From the NCBI GenBank assembly GCA_016792845.1, contig JAEUKH010000028.1, forward strand, positions 496,001-560,000: 64,000 nucleotides of DNA, in the 5' to 3' direction. Below, in pieces: positions 7,451 to 16,709 of this stretch; position 1 is the stretch's first letter; the number at the start of each line of letters is the position of its first letter. The notes beneath the pieces are model-generated. The model was given only the letters and a program-made list of their open reading frames with translations. It searched no databases and was not told where the DNA came from. A program made the translations under genes and the position numbers. This DNA is from Myxococcales bacterium (lineage in GTDB: Bacteria > Myxococcota_A > Polyangia > Polyangiales > Ga0077539).

Positions 7451-8845
7451 CTATCCGCGCGATTGCTTCGCGCGCTCGCGGAGGCGCTTGCCGTAGCCCT
7501 CTTTGTTGCTTTGCCGGGCGCGGCCGACGGCCAAGGCGTCGTCGGGCACGTCGACGGTGACGACGCTCCCCGAGCCGACGTAGGCGCCGCGGCCGACGGT
7601 GACCGGCGCCACGAGCGAGCTGTTCGAGCCCACGAAGGCGCCCTCGCCGATGGTGGTCTTGTGCTTGTTGACGCCGTCGTAGTTGCAGAAAATGGTGCCC
7701 GCGCCGATGTTGGCGCCGGGCCCGACGTCGCCGTCGCCGAGGTAGGCGAGGTGGTTGGCCTTGGCCCCGCGCCCGAGGCGGGTCTTCTTCAGCTCGACGA
7801 AATTGCCGACGTGGGCGTCTTCTTCGACCACGCTGTCGGGCCGGAGGTGCGCGAAGGGCCCGATCTGCGCGCCCGCCGCGACGCTGCATTTCTGAATGAC
7901 AGAGTACGGCTTCACCAAGACCCGCGGGCCGAGCGTCGCGTCGTCGATCACCACGCCGACGTCGACAACGGTCTCGGCGCCGACTTCGGTCTTTCCGCGG
8001 AGCACGACGCCCGGGCCGAGGGTCACCCCGGCGGCGAGGCGCACGTCGTGGTCGATGCGGGCCCCGACCGAGATGCTCGACCCTTGTCGGCGGTGGCGGT
8101 CGGCGATCTGCGTGTAGAGAAGCTCCTCGGCGGCGGCGAGTTCGGCCCGGTCGTTGACGCCTCCGAGGCTGCGGTGCTCCCAGAAGAGCTCGGCCACGCC
8201 CCCTTCGGCGGCGGCCATCGCGACGAGGTCGGTGAGGTAGTACTCGCCTTGGGCGTTGGCGGTGCCGATGCGCCCGAGGCCCGAGCCGAGAAACGCGCGG
8301 GTCACGACGTAGAGACCCGGGTTCACCGTGGTGACCGCGCGCTCGGCGGGGGTGCAGTCTTTGTGCTCGCGAATGGCGGTGATGGCGCCCGCGGCGTCGC
8401 GCAACACCCTGCCGTACCCGGTGGGGTCGGCCACGGCGGTCACCATCATGCCGAGGGGGCCGCCGTGGGCCGCTCGCGCGCTCACGAGGGCCCGCAACGA
8501 CGCGGCGGTGACGCAGGGCACGTCGCCGTAGGTGATCAGCACCTCGTCGACCCCTTCGGGCACCGCGGCGAGGCCCGCTTTGACCGCGTCGGCGGTGCCG
8601 CGCTGCTCGGTCTGGACCGCGAAGCGCACGGTGTCGCCGAAGCGCGCCGTGACCAGCGCCGTCATCACCTCGCGGCCGTGACCCACCACCACCACGAGGT
8701 CGTCGCAGCCGGCGTCGCGGGCCGCTTCGATGGCCCAGACAATCATCGGAGCCCCCGCCACCGGGTGCGCGACCTTGGGCAACGACGACTTCATCCGCGT
8801 GCCCTGGCCTGCGGCGAGAATTACTGCACAACGACGCACACTCAT
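7451..8845 (-). CDS. glmU: Bifunctional GlcNAc-1-phosphate uridylyltransferase / glucosamine-1-phosphate acetyltransferase
   Basis: Makes UDP-GlcNAc, the precursor of peptidoglycan and LPS, in two steps: acetylation of glucosamine-1-phosphate, then uridylyl transfer. The N-terminal domain (about 1-235) has the pyrophosphorylase motif LAAGQGTRMKSSLPK at residues 10-24 and ITYGDVPC. The C-terminal half is a left-handed beta-helix of hexapeptide repeats with GNFVELKK, HLAYLGDGDVG and IGAGTIFCNYDG, as in active acetyltransferases. The length of 464 matches the family. ATG 8845 has an AAGGAG site five bases upstream. It is divergent from nadD. Confidence 0.97.
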   Translation of the reverse strand: MSVRRCAVILAAGQGTRMKSSLPKVAHPVAGAPMIVWAIEAARDAGCDDLVVVVGHGREVMTALVTARFGDTVRFAVQTEQRGTADAVKAGLAAVPEGVDEVLITYGDVPCVTAASLRALVSARAAHGGPLGMMVTAVADPTGYGRVLRDAAGAITAIREHKDCTPAERAVTTVNPGLYVVTRAFLGSGLGRIGTANAQGEYYLTDLVAMAAAEGGVAELFWEHRSLGGVNDRAELAAAEELLYTQIADRHRRQGSSISVGARIDHDVRLAAGVTLGPGVVLRGKTEVGAETVVDVGVVIDDATLGPRVLVKPYSVIQKCSVAAGAQIGPFAHLRPDSVVEEDAHVGNFVELKKTRLGRGAKANHLAYLGDGDVGPGANIGAGTIFCNYDGVNKHKTTIGEGAFVGSNSSLVAPVTVGRGAYVGSGSVVTVDVPDDALAVGRARQSNKEGYGKRLRERAKQSRG

Positions 8846-8967
8846 CGAGACTCCTTCGCGCCGACCTACGCGGCGGGCGCGGAGTCTACATCGTCGACGC
8901 CGATCGACCCACCGCGTCGATGTGCGAAAACCCTACTAAGGTGTGAAGTCGGTGGTTTACCCTCGGC

Positions 8968-8994
8968 GGCGCCGGGGGCCCCCCGTGGGGCGCC
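8968..8994. other. GC-only inverted repeat in the leader between glmU and nadD
   Basis: GGCGCC at 8968-8973 is repeated in inverted sense at 8989-8994, flanking a second G-run/C-run able to pair. The element could form a stable hairpin in the nadD leader, 26 bp before its GTG start. Short self-complementary runs are expected at this GC content, so function is only a possibility. Confidence 0.3.
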
Positions 8995-9020
8995 TCTGAA
9001 GAGAGCGGTGAACGGCGATC

Positions 9021-9566
9021 GTGAACGTTGGATTCTTCGGCGGAAGTTTCAACCCTCCCCACATCGGGCACCTCTTGGCGGTGACCTACGTGCTGGCCAC
9101 CGAGGCGGTCGATCGGGTGCTGGTGGTGCCCGCGTTCGATCACCCGCTCGGCAAGACATTGGTGCCCTTTGAGCACCGCCGCGCGATGTGCGAGGCCGCC
9201 TTCGCGGAGATGCCGCGGGTCGAGGTGTCGAGCATCGAAGCAAGCCTCGGCGGCGCCTCGCGCACCCTCCTGACCCTCGAAGCCCTCCAGGCCCAACACC
9301 CCGCGTGGAAGCTGCGGCTCATCGTCGGCTCCGACATCCTCGACGAGCGCGACAAGTGGTACCGCTGGGACGCCATCTGCGCCCTCGCGCCCCCCATCGT
9401 GCTCGGCCGCCTCGGTCACCCGCACCCCGAGGCGCCGGTCGGGGTCTTGCCCGAGGTGGCCTCGCGCGAGCTCCGCGCGAAGCTCGCGACGGGCGAATCG
9501 GTGGCCTCGCTGGTGCCGCGCGGGGTGCTCTCGTACATCGCGCGAGAAGGCCTCTACCGCGGATGA
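9021..9566 (+). CDS. nadD: Nicotinate-nucleotide adenylyltransferase
   Basis: Adenylates nicotinate mononucleotide to deamido-NAD in NAD synthesis. The 181-residue product begins MNVGFFGGSFNPPHIGHL, the GGxF(D/N)PxHxGH nucleotide-binding signature. A late RELRAKLATGE segment takes the place of the usual ISSTxIR motif. The start is GTG at 9021. Its stop overlaps the start of the following gene (ATGA at 9563-9566), so translation is probably coupled. NadD is usually about 190-210 residues, so this is a compact member. The later motif is weak, leaving a small chance of a paralogous adenylyltransferase. Confidence 0.92.
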   Translation: MNVGFFGGSFNPPHIGHLLAVTYVLATEAVDRVLVVPAFDHPLGKTLVPFEHRRAMCEAAFAEMPRVEVSSIEASLGGASRTLLTLEALQAQHPAWKLRLIVGSDILDERDKWYRWDAICALAPPIVLGRLGHPHPEAPVGVLPEVASRELRAKLATGESVASLVPRGVLSYIAREGLYRG

Positions 9567-10423
9567 CCGCTCCCTCGGCAACACCGCCCGGGCCGCGGAT
9601 GACCGTCATCGGCGCGGGTCGCCTCGGGGCCGCCCTCGCCGCGTCGCTCCGTAACGCGGGGCAGCCCTTCGACCACACCCCGCGGTCACAGGTCGAGCCC
9701 TGGGTCGATCGGCTCCCGACGGCGCCCGAGGGCCGCGTTTGGGTCTTCGCCGTCCGCGACCGCGAGATCGCCGCGGTGGCCGCGCGCTGCGCCCCCGCCA
9801 TGCGCCCCGGCGACACCCTCGTTCACCTCGCGGGCATGCTCGGGCCCGAGGCGCTCGGCGAGGTCGCCCGCGCGGTCGGCGCCGCGTCGGTGTCGGCGCA
9901 CCCCTTGGCGGCGGTGTCGTCTCCGCGCGACCAGGCCCTCGCGCCCAGGTCGGCCTTCTTGCTCGAAGGTGATGATGCCGCGGTCACCGAAATTGCCAAG
10001 CAACTTCAACATCTTGGGTACGTCACCTTCACCGCCGAGGGGGTGCGCCGACCGGCCTACCACGCGGCCGCGGCGCTGGTCGCGACGGGGGCGGTGGCCT
10101 TGGCCCAGGGCGCTCAGACGCTCTTTCGCGCGGCGCTCGGCGAGGCCGCCACCGAGCCCTTCGTGCGCGCGGCGACGAGCTCGCTCTTGCGCAGCGTCGC
10201 GCTGAACCTCTGCCTCGACGGCCCCGCGGCGGCCTTGGCGTCGCCGCTCCTGCGAGACGACACGAGCACCGTCGAGGCGCACCTCGCGGTGGGCGACGCG
10301 CTCGCGCCGCGGGCCGCTGCGATGTACCGGGCGGCGCTTCTTCAAGTGCTCGACGGCCTCGCGGTCGAGCGCCGGGTGAGCGAGGCGACGGTGGCGCGGG
10401 CCCGCGAGGTCATCGCGCGATGA
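9563..10423 (+). CDS. Rossmann-fold / DUF2520-type dehydrogenase-like protein
   Basis: Predicted NAD(P)-binding protein of 286 residues. MTVIGAGRLGAALAASL near the N-terminus is a GxGxxG dinucleotide fold. VFAVRDREIAAVA and the SAHPLAAV segment match the F420-oxidoreductase-like N-domain, and the helical second half (ATGAVALAQGAQTLFRAAL) matches DUF2520. Such proteins resemble ketopantoate or prephenate reductases, but the reaction is not established. The ATG overlaps the nadD stop and its own stop overlaps the next start, giving a three-gene coupled run. Met13 (about 9599) is an alternative start that would place the dinucleotide motif at the very N-terminus. Confidence 0.85.
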   Translation: MTAPSATPPGPRMTVIGAGRLGAALAASLRNAGQPFDHTPRSQVEPWVDRLPTAPEGRVWVFAVRDREIAAVAARCAPAMRPGDTLVHLAGMLGPEALGEVARAVGAASVSAHPLAAVSSPRDQALAPRSAFLLEGDDAAVTEIAKQLQHLGYVTFTAEGVRRPAYHAAAALVATGAVALAQGAQTLFRAALGEAATEPFVRAATSSLLRSVALNLCLDGPAAALASPLLRDDTSTVEAHLAVGDALAPRAAAMYRAALLQVLDGLAVERRVSEATVARAREVIAR

Positions 10424-11367
10424 GGGCGGGGCTCTGGGTCACCCTCTGCCTCGCCATCGGGTGCGGGCGCGGCGCGGCCCCTCGCGTGCTGCCCGAGCCG
10501 CCGTGTGAGGCGCAAGAGCGCTCGCGGCTGCGGAGGGTCGCGATGCTGGGGCTCGACCGCGGGTTCGCGGTGGCGACGCAGGGGCTCTACGCGCTACGCG
10601 AGGGGCGCTGGCAGCGGGTTCCGCTCGGGGGGCTGTCGGTGGTCGATGTGACGGCGGCGCGGGGCGCGCTGTGGCTCCTCGCGCGCGGCGAGGGCGCCCT
10701 CGTGGGCGAGGTCGTGGTCTTGCGTTCGACCGGCCGCAGCGACCTCAGCGTCGCGGGGCGATACGCCATCGGCCGCGCCTTCGAGGCCGCCGCGCTGGCG
10801 GTCGAGCGCGAGGGGAGCTTCCTTCTCGGCGGCGCGGCCCCCGCGCTGGTGCGCACCCGCGGCGCCGAGTTCGTACCGATGGCGGGCCCCGCGATGCCGG
10901 TCGAGTCCCTCGGGCTCATGCCCGACGAGGTGGTTGTCATCACCGACCGTGATGGATCGCTGTCAACCCATCGATGGGGTGAATACCACCCGAGCGTGCG
11001 CGGAGGGGCCGTGGGGGTCTTCGCGGGGCTGCGCACGACGCTCACGCTTGTCACCGGCGGGGCCGTCAGCCGGGGTCTGCCGTGGGCGCCGGCCACCGCC
11101 GCAGACCGCTACGGGCCCCCGTCGGCGCTCGACGCCCGCATGGGGGCGGTCAACCTCGACGGACAGGTGATCGTGCTCGACCTCGAAGGTCGCGGGGCCC
11201 GGCTCACCGGGCGACGGTGGGAGCCGCTCGAAGCGCTGCCCTCGGCCCCGGCGCGGCTCCTGGGCGCCCCCGAGACGGGCGGCCCGACGGTGGTCTTCAC
11301 CCGCGACGGCGCGGGCTTCGAGCTGCAGGGGCTCCGCTGGCAGCCCGCCATCAGTTCGCTGCCGTAG
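10420..11367 (+). CDS. Lipoprotein, probable beta-propeller-like
   Basis: The 315-residue product starts [16 protein letters not shown], a lipoprotein signal with lipobox LAIGC. The mature part is a series of short beta-rich units ([65 protein letters not shown]) suggestive of a propeller. No family or active site is recognised. The ATG at 10420 overlaps the stop of the preceding gene (ATGA). Its position after nadD and the DUF2520-like gene looks like shared transcription rather than shared pathway. Confidence 0.8.
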   Translation: MRAGLWVTLCLAIGCGRGAAPRVLPEPPCEAQERSRLRRVAMLGLDRGFAVATQGLYALREGRWQRVPLGGLSVVDVTAARGALWLLARGEGALVGEVVVLRSTGRSDLSVAGRYAIGRAFEAAALAVEREGSFLLGGAAPALVRTRGAEFVPMAGPAMPVESLGLMPDEVVVITDRDGSLSTHRWGEYHPSVRGGAVGVFAGLRTTLTLVTGGAVSRGLPWAPATAADRYGPPSALDARMGAVNLDGQVIVLDLEGRGARLTGRRWEPLEALPSAPARLLGAPETGGPTVVFTRDGAGFELQGLRWQPAISSLP

Positions 11368-11407
11368 ATCGACAAAGGCCCGGGCGGTGTGCCAAAGGGG
11401 AGGGGCC

Positions 11408-12454
11408 ATGATCCAGCATTCGTGGGGCCCGCCCCCGACCCTCTCTCCGCAGGGCATGACCCTTGAGCGTCACATCCTTGAGCGCCAGCGTTCGATCCCC
11501 GGCGCGACGGGTGATTTCACGGGGCTCTTTCAGCAGATCGCGCTGGCCGCGAAGATCATCAACTCGCGCGTCCGCCAGGCTGGGCTCGCGGGCATCTTGG
11601 GCCTCACCGGCGACCGCAACGTGCAGGGCGAAGAGGTGCAAAAGCTCGACGAGTTCGCGCACAACGTGCTGGTGCGCTCGGTCGAGGCGGGGGGCCATCT
11701 GTGCCTCATGGCGAGCGAAGAGAGCGCCGACCCGATCCGGGTGCCCGAGCAGTTTCCGACGGGCAAGTATGTGCTCTTGTTCGACCCCCTCGATGGCAGC
11801 TCGAACATCGACGTCGACATCTCGATCGGCACGATCTTCTCGGTGCACCGCCGGGTCACCGTGGGGCGCAACGGCTCCCTCGCCGATTGCCTCCAGCGCG
11901 GCTCGTCGCAGGTCGCGGCGGGGTACGTGATCTACGGGTCGAGCACGGTGCTCGTGTACTCGACCGGCGACGGCGTCCACGGGTTTACCCTCGACCCGAG
12001 CGTGGGCGAGTTCTTTCTCTCGCACGAGAACATCAAGGTGCCGGCGCGCGGCAAATCGTACTCCGTCAACGAAGGCAACACCCACCTTTGGGACGACAAC
12101 ACCCGCCGCTGGGTCGAGCACCTCAAGACCCCGCGCGAGGTCGAAGGCAAGGTGAGCGCCAACTCGGCCCGCTACGTCGGCTCGCTCGTGGCAGACTTTC
12201 ACCGGACGCTGCTCAAGGGCGGCGTCTTCGCGTACCCCGCCGACCGCAAGAGCCCCGAGGGCAAGCTCCGGCTCCTCTACGAGGCCGCGCCGATGGCCTT
12301 CATCTGCGAGGCCGCCGGGGGCGCCGCGAGCGACGGGCAACGGCGCATCCACGACATCGAGCCGCAGAAGCTCCACCAGCGCACGCCCCTCTACATCGGT
12401 TCGCGCGACGACGTGGCCCTCGCCGAAGCGTTCTTGCGCGGCGAGTCTGCATAG
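11408..12454 (+). CDS. fbp: Fructose-1,6-bisphosphatase, class 1
   Basis: Gluconeogenic enzyme hydrolysing fructose-1,6-bisphosphate to fructose-6-phosphate. Class 1 signatures are clear: [11 protein letters not shown], the metal-site MASEES, the core [20 protein letters not shown], and the substrate-binding [20 protein letters not shown] with [18 protein letters not shown]. Its 348 residues fit the family. I chose ATG 11408 because an AAAGGGGAGGGG site lies directly upstream. In-frame codons at 11387 and Met at 11456 are alternatives. It is followed 22 bp later by the CCA-enzyme gene. Confidence 0.97.
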   Translation: MIQHSWGPPPTLSPQGMTLERHILERQRSIPGATGDFTGLFQQIALAAKIINSRVRQAGLAGILGLTGDRNVQGEEVQKLDEFAHNVLVRSVEAGGHLCLMASEESADPIRVPEQFPTGKYVLLFDPLDGSSNIDVDISIGTIFSVHRRVTVGRNGSLADCLQRGSSQVAAGYVIYGSSTVLVYSTGDGVHGFTLDPSVGEFFLSHENIKVPARGKSYSVNEGNTHLWDDNTRRWVEHLKTPREVEGKVSANSARYVGSLVADFHRTLLKGGVFAYPADRKSPEGKLRLLYEAAPMAFICEAAGGAASDGQRRIHDIEPQKLHQRTPLYIGSRDDVALAEAFLRGESA

Positions 12455-12476
12455 TCCACACCTCGGCGCGAAGACC

Positions 12477-13736
12477 ATGCGCCGCATCGACCGATCTGCC
12501 ATCCCGCAGCCTGTCCTCTCGCTCTGCGAGACCCTCCGCGCCCGCGGGCACCGCGCGTGGGTGGTGGGCGGCTGCGTGCGCGACTACCTGCTCGGGCGCG
12601 CCGTCGCCGATTGGGATCTCTGCACCACGGCCCAACCCGACGCCGTGATGAAGCTCTTTCGCAAGACCGTGGCTACTGGGCTCGCTCACGGCACCGTCAC
12701 CGTCGTGCTCGACCGAGAGCACTACGAGGTCACGACCCTGCGCGGCGAGGGGGCCTACACCGACGGCCGACGGCCCGACCATGTCGTGTACCTCGACGAC
12801 ATCGCGGCCGACCTCGAGCGCCGCGATTTCACCGTCAACGCCATCGCTTACGACCCCCTCGAAGACGCCGTCGAAGACCCCTTCGGCGGGCAGCGCGACC
12901 TCAGCGCCGGGATGCTGCGCGCGGTGGGCGACCCGCGGGCCCGCTTCCGCGAAGACGGCCTGCGCATCTTGCGAGGCTGCCGCTTCGTGTCTGCCCTGGG
13001 GTTCAGCCTCGAACCCGCCACCGAAGCGGCGATGGGCGAGGCCCTCGATGTGTTCGCGCGGGTGAGCCCCGAGCGGGTGCGCGACGAGTGGCTGAAGACC
13101 CTCAAGACCCCCGCGCCGTCGCGGGCCTTCGAGGTCATGCGGAGGGTCGGTGTGCTCGCGCGGGTCTTGCCCGAGGCCACGCGGGTCGAGGCGTCGCGCT
13201 ACGCGGCCGCGCTCGCGGCGGTCGACCGGCTCGCGCCAGACCCCGTGCTGCGTCTCGCGGCCCTCTTGCGACCCTATCTCGTCGAGGCGCCCGACCCCCG
13301 TCAGGCCACCGAACAGTGGATGGACGCGTGGCGCTTCTCGCGCGACGAGCGCGCCCGGGTGCTGCGGCTCGTTCAGTCTCCGCTCGTGTCGACCTGGCCC
13401 GCGGGCGATGCGCCGACCTTGCGGCGTCGGGTTCGCGCGTTGGGCCTCGACGCGCTCGACGACGCGACGGCCCTCGCCGCGGCCCTCGACCCTGCGGGCG
13501 CAGCGTCGGTGCGCGAGGCCGTCGACGGCGCCCTCGGCACGCGCCCCGCCCTCAACACGCGTGACCTCGCGGTCGACGGCGCGGGGCTCCAGAGGCACCT
13601 CGGGCTCGGGCCCTCGAAGCGGCTCGGCACGCTGTTAGGCATGCTGCTCGAAGACGTGCTCGACACGCCGGCGCTCAACACCGAGGCGGCGCTCCTCGCG
13701 CGAGCCCGGGCGCACCTCGATGCGATGCCGACTTGA
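12477..13736 (+). CDS. tRNA nucleotidyltransferase (CCA-adding) / poly(A) polymerase family
   Basis: Class II nucleotidyltransferase. The N-terminal head has VVGGCVRDYLLG and DWDL, holding the catalytic acidic pair. RRDFTVNAIAYDP and the nucleobase-recognition FREDGLRILRGCRFVSALGF follow, and then a helical C-domain. The length of 419 suits bacterial CCA-adding enzymes that mature tRNA 3' ends. I cannot exclude a CC- or A-adding specialist or a PcnB-type polymerase, since the three differ only in subtle motifs. The 3' end runs into the leader of the YqeY-like gene. Confidence 0.93.
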   Translation: MRRIDRSAIPQPVLSLCETLRARGHRAWVVGGCVRDYLLGRAVADWDLCTTAQPDAVMKLFRKTVATGLAHGTVTVVLDREHYEVTTLRGEGAYTDGRRPDHVVYLDDIAADLERRDFTVNAIAYDPLEDAVEDPFGGQRDLSAGMLRAVGDPRARFREDGLRILRGCRFVSALGFSLEPATEAAMGEALDVFARVSPERVRDEWLKTLKTPAPSRAFEVMRRVGVLARVLPEATRVEASRYAAALAAVDRLAPDPVLRLAALLRPYLVEAPDPRQATEQWMDAWRFSRDERARVLRLVQSPLVSTWPAGDAPTLRRRVRALGLDALDDATALAAALDPAGAASVREAVDGALGTRPALNTRDLAVDGAGLQRHLGLGPSKRLGTLLGMLLEDVLDTPALNTEAALLARARAHLDAMPT

Positions 13737-13801
13737 CGGAGGGCCCCGCGAGGCTTAGGCCCCGGAGCCTTGTTGGCCCGGTTCGAAAGGGGGGCCTCGC
13801 G

Positions 13802-14233
13802 ATGCTGCTCGTAGAAATCAAGCGCCGCATGATGGCGGCGATGAAGGCCGGTGACGTGGTCACCAAAGAGATCCTGCGCACCGCCGTAGGTGAGATCAGC
13901 ATGCAGGGCGAGCGCGCCGGGGGCGTGAGCGACGAGCTCTCGCAGCAGGTGCTCCGCAAGCTGATCAAGAGCAACCACGAGACCCTCGGGTACGCGCGCG
14001 ACGAGGCCCAGACGGCCACGCTGAAGGCCGAGATCGCGGTGCTCGAAGACCTGCTCCCGAAGAGCCTCGGGGTCGACGCGATCGTCGAAGCGCTCGGCCC
14101 CGTGGCCGCGGCGATCAAGGCCGCGGGCAATGACGGTCAGGCCACCGGGGTCGCCATGAAGCACCTCAAGACGACCGGGGCCGTGGTCGACGGTCGGTCG
14201 GTCGGTGATGCGGTGAAGAAGATTCGCGGGTAA
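13802..14233 (+). CDS. GatB/YqeY-domain protein
   Basis: Small helical protein of 143 residues homologous to the tail domain of the GatB amidotransferase subunit (YqeY family). Markers are LLVEIKRRMMAAMKAGD, LRTAVGEI, the EIAVLEDLLPK stretch and the C-terminal VDGRSVGDAVKKIRG. YqeY proteins are widespread and thought to interact with tRNA, but have no firm role. The start is set at ATG 13802, with AAAGGGGGG upstream. The longer frame from 13733 overlaps the CCA-enzyme stop but has poor coding character before Met24. Confidence 0.92.
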   Translation: MLLVEIKRRMMAAMKAGDVVTKEILRTAVGEISMQGERAGGVSDELSQQVLRKLIKSNHETLGYARDEAQTATLKAEIAVLEDLLPKSLGVDAIVEALGPVAAAIKAAGNDGQATGVAMKHLKTTGAVVDGRSVGDAVKKIRG

Positions 14234-14305
14234 GCTGATGCTCCGAGAGGCGAGTGGCCACGCCGGGTGCCGTGGTCGCCGCCCTCTGAAGGAGACAGCC
14301 TTCGG

Positions 14306-16582
14306 GTGGTCGCGTCACGCACAGGCTCACTCAATCAATGCGACGCCGCGGCGCCGGTCGAAGCCTTGCGTGCGCTGGTGTCGCGGCTCGCGCCCGACCT
14401 CGCCGCGCTGCGGGCGATGGTCGCGTCGACCGCGGGGCCGGCGGCGCTGCTCGACGCGGGCGGGCTGGTGATCGAGGCGAACGAGGCGCTGCGAGAGCTC
14501 CTGGGTCTCGCGGCGGGCTGCGACTGGTTCACGGCGGTGCGCTCGTCGCGGCGCGCGGCCGAGGCCCGCGAGGCGTACCGCGCCGCCCTCGCGGCGGGCG
14601 AGCGGGTGGCGCCGCACTGGCAGCGCTTCGACCCGCTCGGCTACCTCCGCATCGCGTGGAGCTACGTGGTCTGCCCGGGTCGCCCCGGCGCGACCGCGGT
14701 GGTGCTCGGCACCGCCACCCGAGAATCCCCGTGGGACGCTGACTCGATCCTCAACGCGGCGGGTGATGCGATCTTCGTGGCCGACAGCGACGGCCGCTTC
14801 GTGGTGGTGAACGACCGCGCCGCCGCCCTGGTCGAGATGCCCCGCGAGGCCCTCATCGGTCGACCCTTTGTGAGCGTCTTGAAGAGCGCCGAGCTCGCCG
14901 CCCGGCCCCTCGACGCGGCCACCCTCTCGCGCGACGGCGTGGTCGTGCGCGAGCGCACGGTGGTCACCCCTGCGGGCGAAGAGATCCCCGTCGAGGTGTG
15001 CGTGAGCACCCTCGGGGCGGGCTACCTCCAGGCCATCGTGCGCGACCTGCGCCCGCGGGCCCTGCAGCTCTCCGATCGCATCCGCAGCGAGCGGCTCTTG
15101 CGCACGGTGATCGAGCACCTGCCCGACGTCGTGGTGGTGCACCGTGAGGGCAAGGTGGTGTACGCCAACCCCGCAGCCGAGCGCGCGTGGAGCGGCGATG
15201 AGACCCCCGACCTCGTGGGCCGCGCGGTGCTCGACCTCGTGCACCCTGAAGACCACGCGGCGGTGGTGGTGCGGGTGCGACAGATGATGACCCTCGGGGT
15301 GCCGAGCCCCGTGCGTCACGAGCGGCTGATGCGCCGCAACGGCAACGTGATGATGGCCGAGGTGGTGGCCATTCCGATCGATTTCGACGGGGCCCGGTGC
15401 GTGATGGCGGTGGCCCGCGACGTCACCGAGCCGATGGCCCTCCGCGCGCGGCTCGCTCAGGCCGACCGCATGGCCTCGGTGGGGCTCCTCGCGGCGGGGG
15501 TCGCCCACGAGGTCAACAACCCCCTCACGTACACGCTCTTGAACCTCGAACGCCTCGCCGGCGCGGTGCCCGACGCCCTCCACGCCGGGTGGGCCATCGA
15601 GGCCGCCGAAGGCGTGCGACGGGTGCAGAAGATCGTCCTCGACCTGCGTTCGTTCGCGCGCGCCGAAGAGGGCGACCGGGTGCCCCTCGACCTCTCGCGG
15701 GTGCTCGACGCGGCGCTGCAACTCTCGGCGAGCGAGTACCGCTTCCGGGCCAAGATCGTGCGCGACGGCCTCACCGCACGCGACGAGGCGGTGGTCATCG
15801 CCAACGAGGGTCGGCTGTTACAGGTCTTCGTCAACCTCCTCGTCAACGCCTCGCACGCCCTCGACGACCGCGGCCCCGAGCACAACCAGATCGCGGTCAC
15901 CCTCGAACGCCGCGACGCCTGGGTGATGGTCTCGGTGCGCGACACCGGGCACGGCATCAGGCCCGAGAACATGACCCGGCTCTTCGAGCCCTTCTTCACC
16001 ACCAAGCCGCTCGGCAAGGGCTCGGGGCTCGGGCTCTGGGTTTGCCACAACATCGTCACCTCGCTAGGCGGCAGCATCCAAGTGCAGAGCGAGCCCGGGC
16101 AGGGGAGCACCTTCACCGTCTCGCTCCCCGCGGCCGACGCGGGCACCCGCGCCGCGACGCCGCCGCCTACCTTTTCTATGCCCCCACCGAGGCCGAACCC
16201 CGAAGTGACCCGCCGACTGCTCGTCGTCGACGACGAACCCATGATCCTCTCGACCTTGAAGCCGCTGCTCGAATTTCAGGGCTTCGCCGTCGACACCGCC
16301 GCCACGGGCCTCAAGGCCCGCGACCTCATCGCCGAGGGCCGAGAGTACGCGGCCATTCTCTGCGACCTGATGATGCCCGAGATGAGCGGCATCGACCTCT
16401 TTCGCTGGCTCGCGGCCAACGCGCCCGAGACCGCGCGACGCATGATCTTCCTGACCGGCGGAGCCTTCACAGAAGAGGCCGCGCGCTTTCTCGCCGAGAC
16501 GCAGAACCCCACAGTGATGAAGCCCTTCGAGCTCCACGAGCTCGTCGCGGCCATCGACGACAGGGTCGAGGCCGAGCGCTGA
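14306..16582 (+). CDS. PAS-domain hybrid sensor histidine kinase with C-terminal receiver
   Basis: Soluble hybrid kinase of 758 residues. Three PAS-like segments come first: one near 30-130, one beginning LNAAGDAIFVADSDG, and one beginning TVIEHLPDVVVVHREGK with LVHPEDH. The HisKA helix has MASVGLLAAGVAHEVNNPL, with phospho-acceptor His401. The ATPase domain shows FVNLLVNASHAL, DTGHGI, FEPFFTTK and GSGLGLWVC. A receiver at about 630-755 has VVDDEPM and the phospho-acceptor Asp687 in CDLMMPEMSG, with Lys in MKPFEL. No membrane helix is visible, so it senses a cytoplasmic cue. I chose GTG 14306 with GGAGA ten bases upstream over the earlier GTG at 14267. No separate response regulator is adjacent. 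Confidence 0.95.
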   Translation: MVASRTGSLNQCDAAAPVEALRALVSRLAPDLAALRAMVASTAGPAALLDAGGLVIEANEALRELLGLAAGCDWFTAVRSSRRAAEAREAYRAALAAGERVAPHWQRFDPLGYLRIAWSYVVCPGRPGATAVVLGTATRESPWDADSILNAAGDAIFVADSDGRFVVVNDRAAALVEMPREALIGRPFVSVLKSAELAARPLDAATLSRDGVVVRERTVVTPAGEEIPVEVCVSTLGAGYLQAIVRDLRPRALQLSDRIRSERLLRTVIEHLPDVVVVHREGKVVYANPAAERAWSGDETPDLVGRAVLDLVHPEDHAAVVVRVRQMMTLGVPSPVRHERLMRRNGNVMMAEVVAIPIDFDGARCVMAVARDVTEPMALRARLAQADRMASVGLLAAGVAHEVNNPLTYTLLNLERLAGAVPDALHAGWAIEAAEGVRRVQKIVLDLRSFARAEEGDRVPLDLSRVLDAALQLSASEYRFRAKIVRDGLTARDEAVVIANEGRLLQVFVNLLVNASHALDDRGPEHNQIAVTLERRDAWVMVSVRDTGHGIRPENMTRLFEPFFTTKPLGKGSGLGLWVCHNIVTSLGGSIQVQSEPGQGSTFTVSLPAADAGTRAATPPPTFSMPPPRPNPEVTRRLLVVDDEPMILSTLKPLLEFQGFAVDTAATGLKARDLIAEGREYAAILCDLMMPEMSGIDLFRWLAANAPETARRMIFLTGGAFTEEAARFLAETQNPTVMKPFELHELVAAIDDRVEAER

Positions 16583-16709
16583 CCGCGCCCCCAAACCGCA
16601 CCCCGCGCCCGCAGACTTCGCGCCCGATGAACGTCTGCGACGCGGCGCACAACGAACCTCGACGACGCTGCCGAAGGGTGATACCCGTCTCGGCGGCCGC
16701 AAGCGCTCG

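Noticed and set aside
10965..10978. CCCATCGATGGG palindrome inside the lipoprotein gene
   Set aside because: Self-complementary 12-mer in coding sequence; only one copy noticed and no regulatory context.
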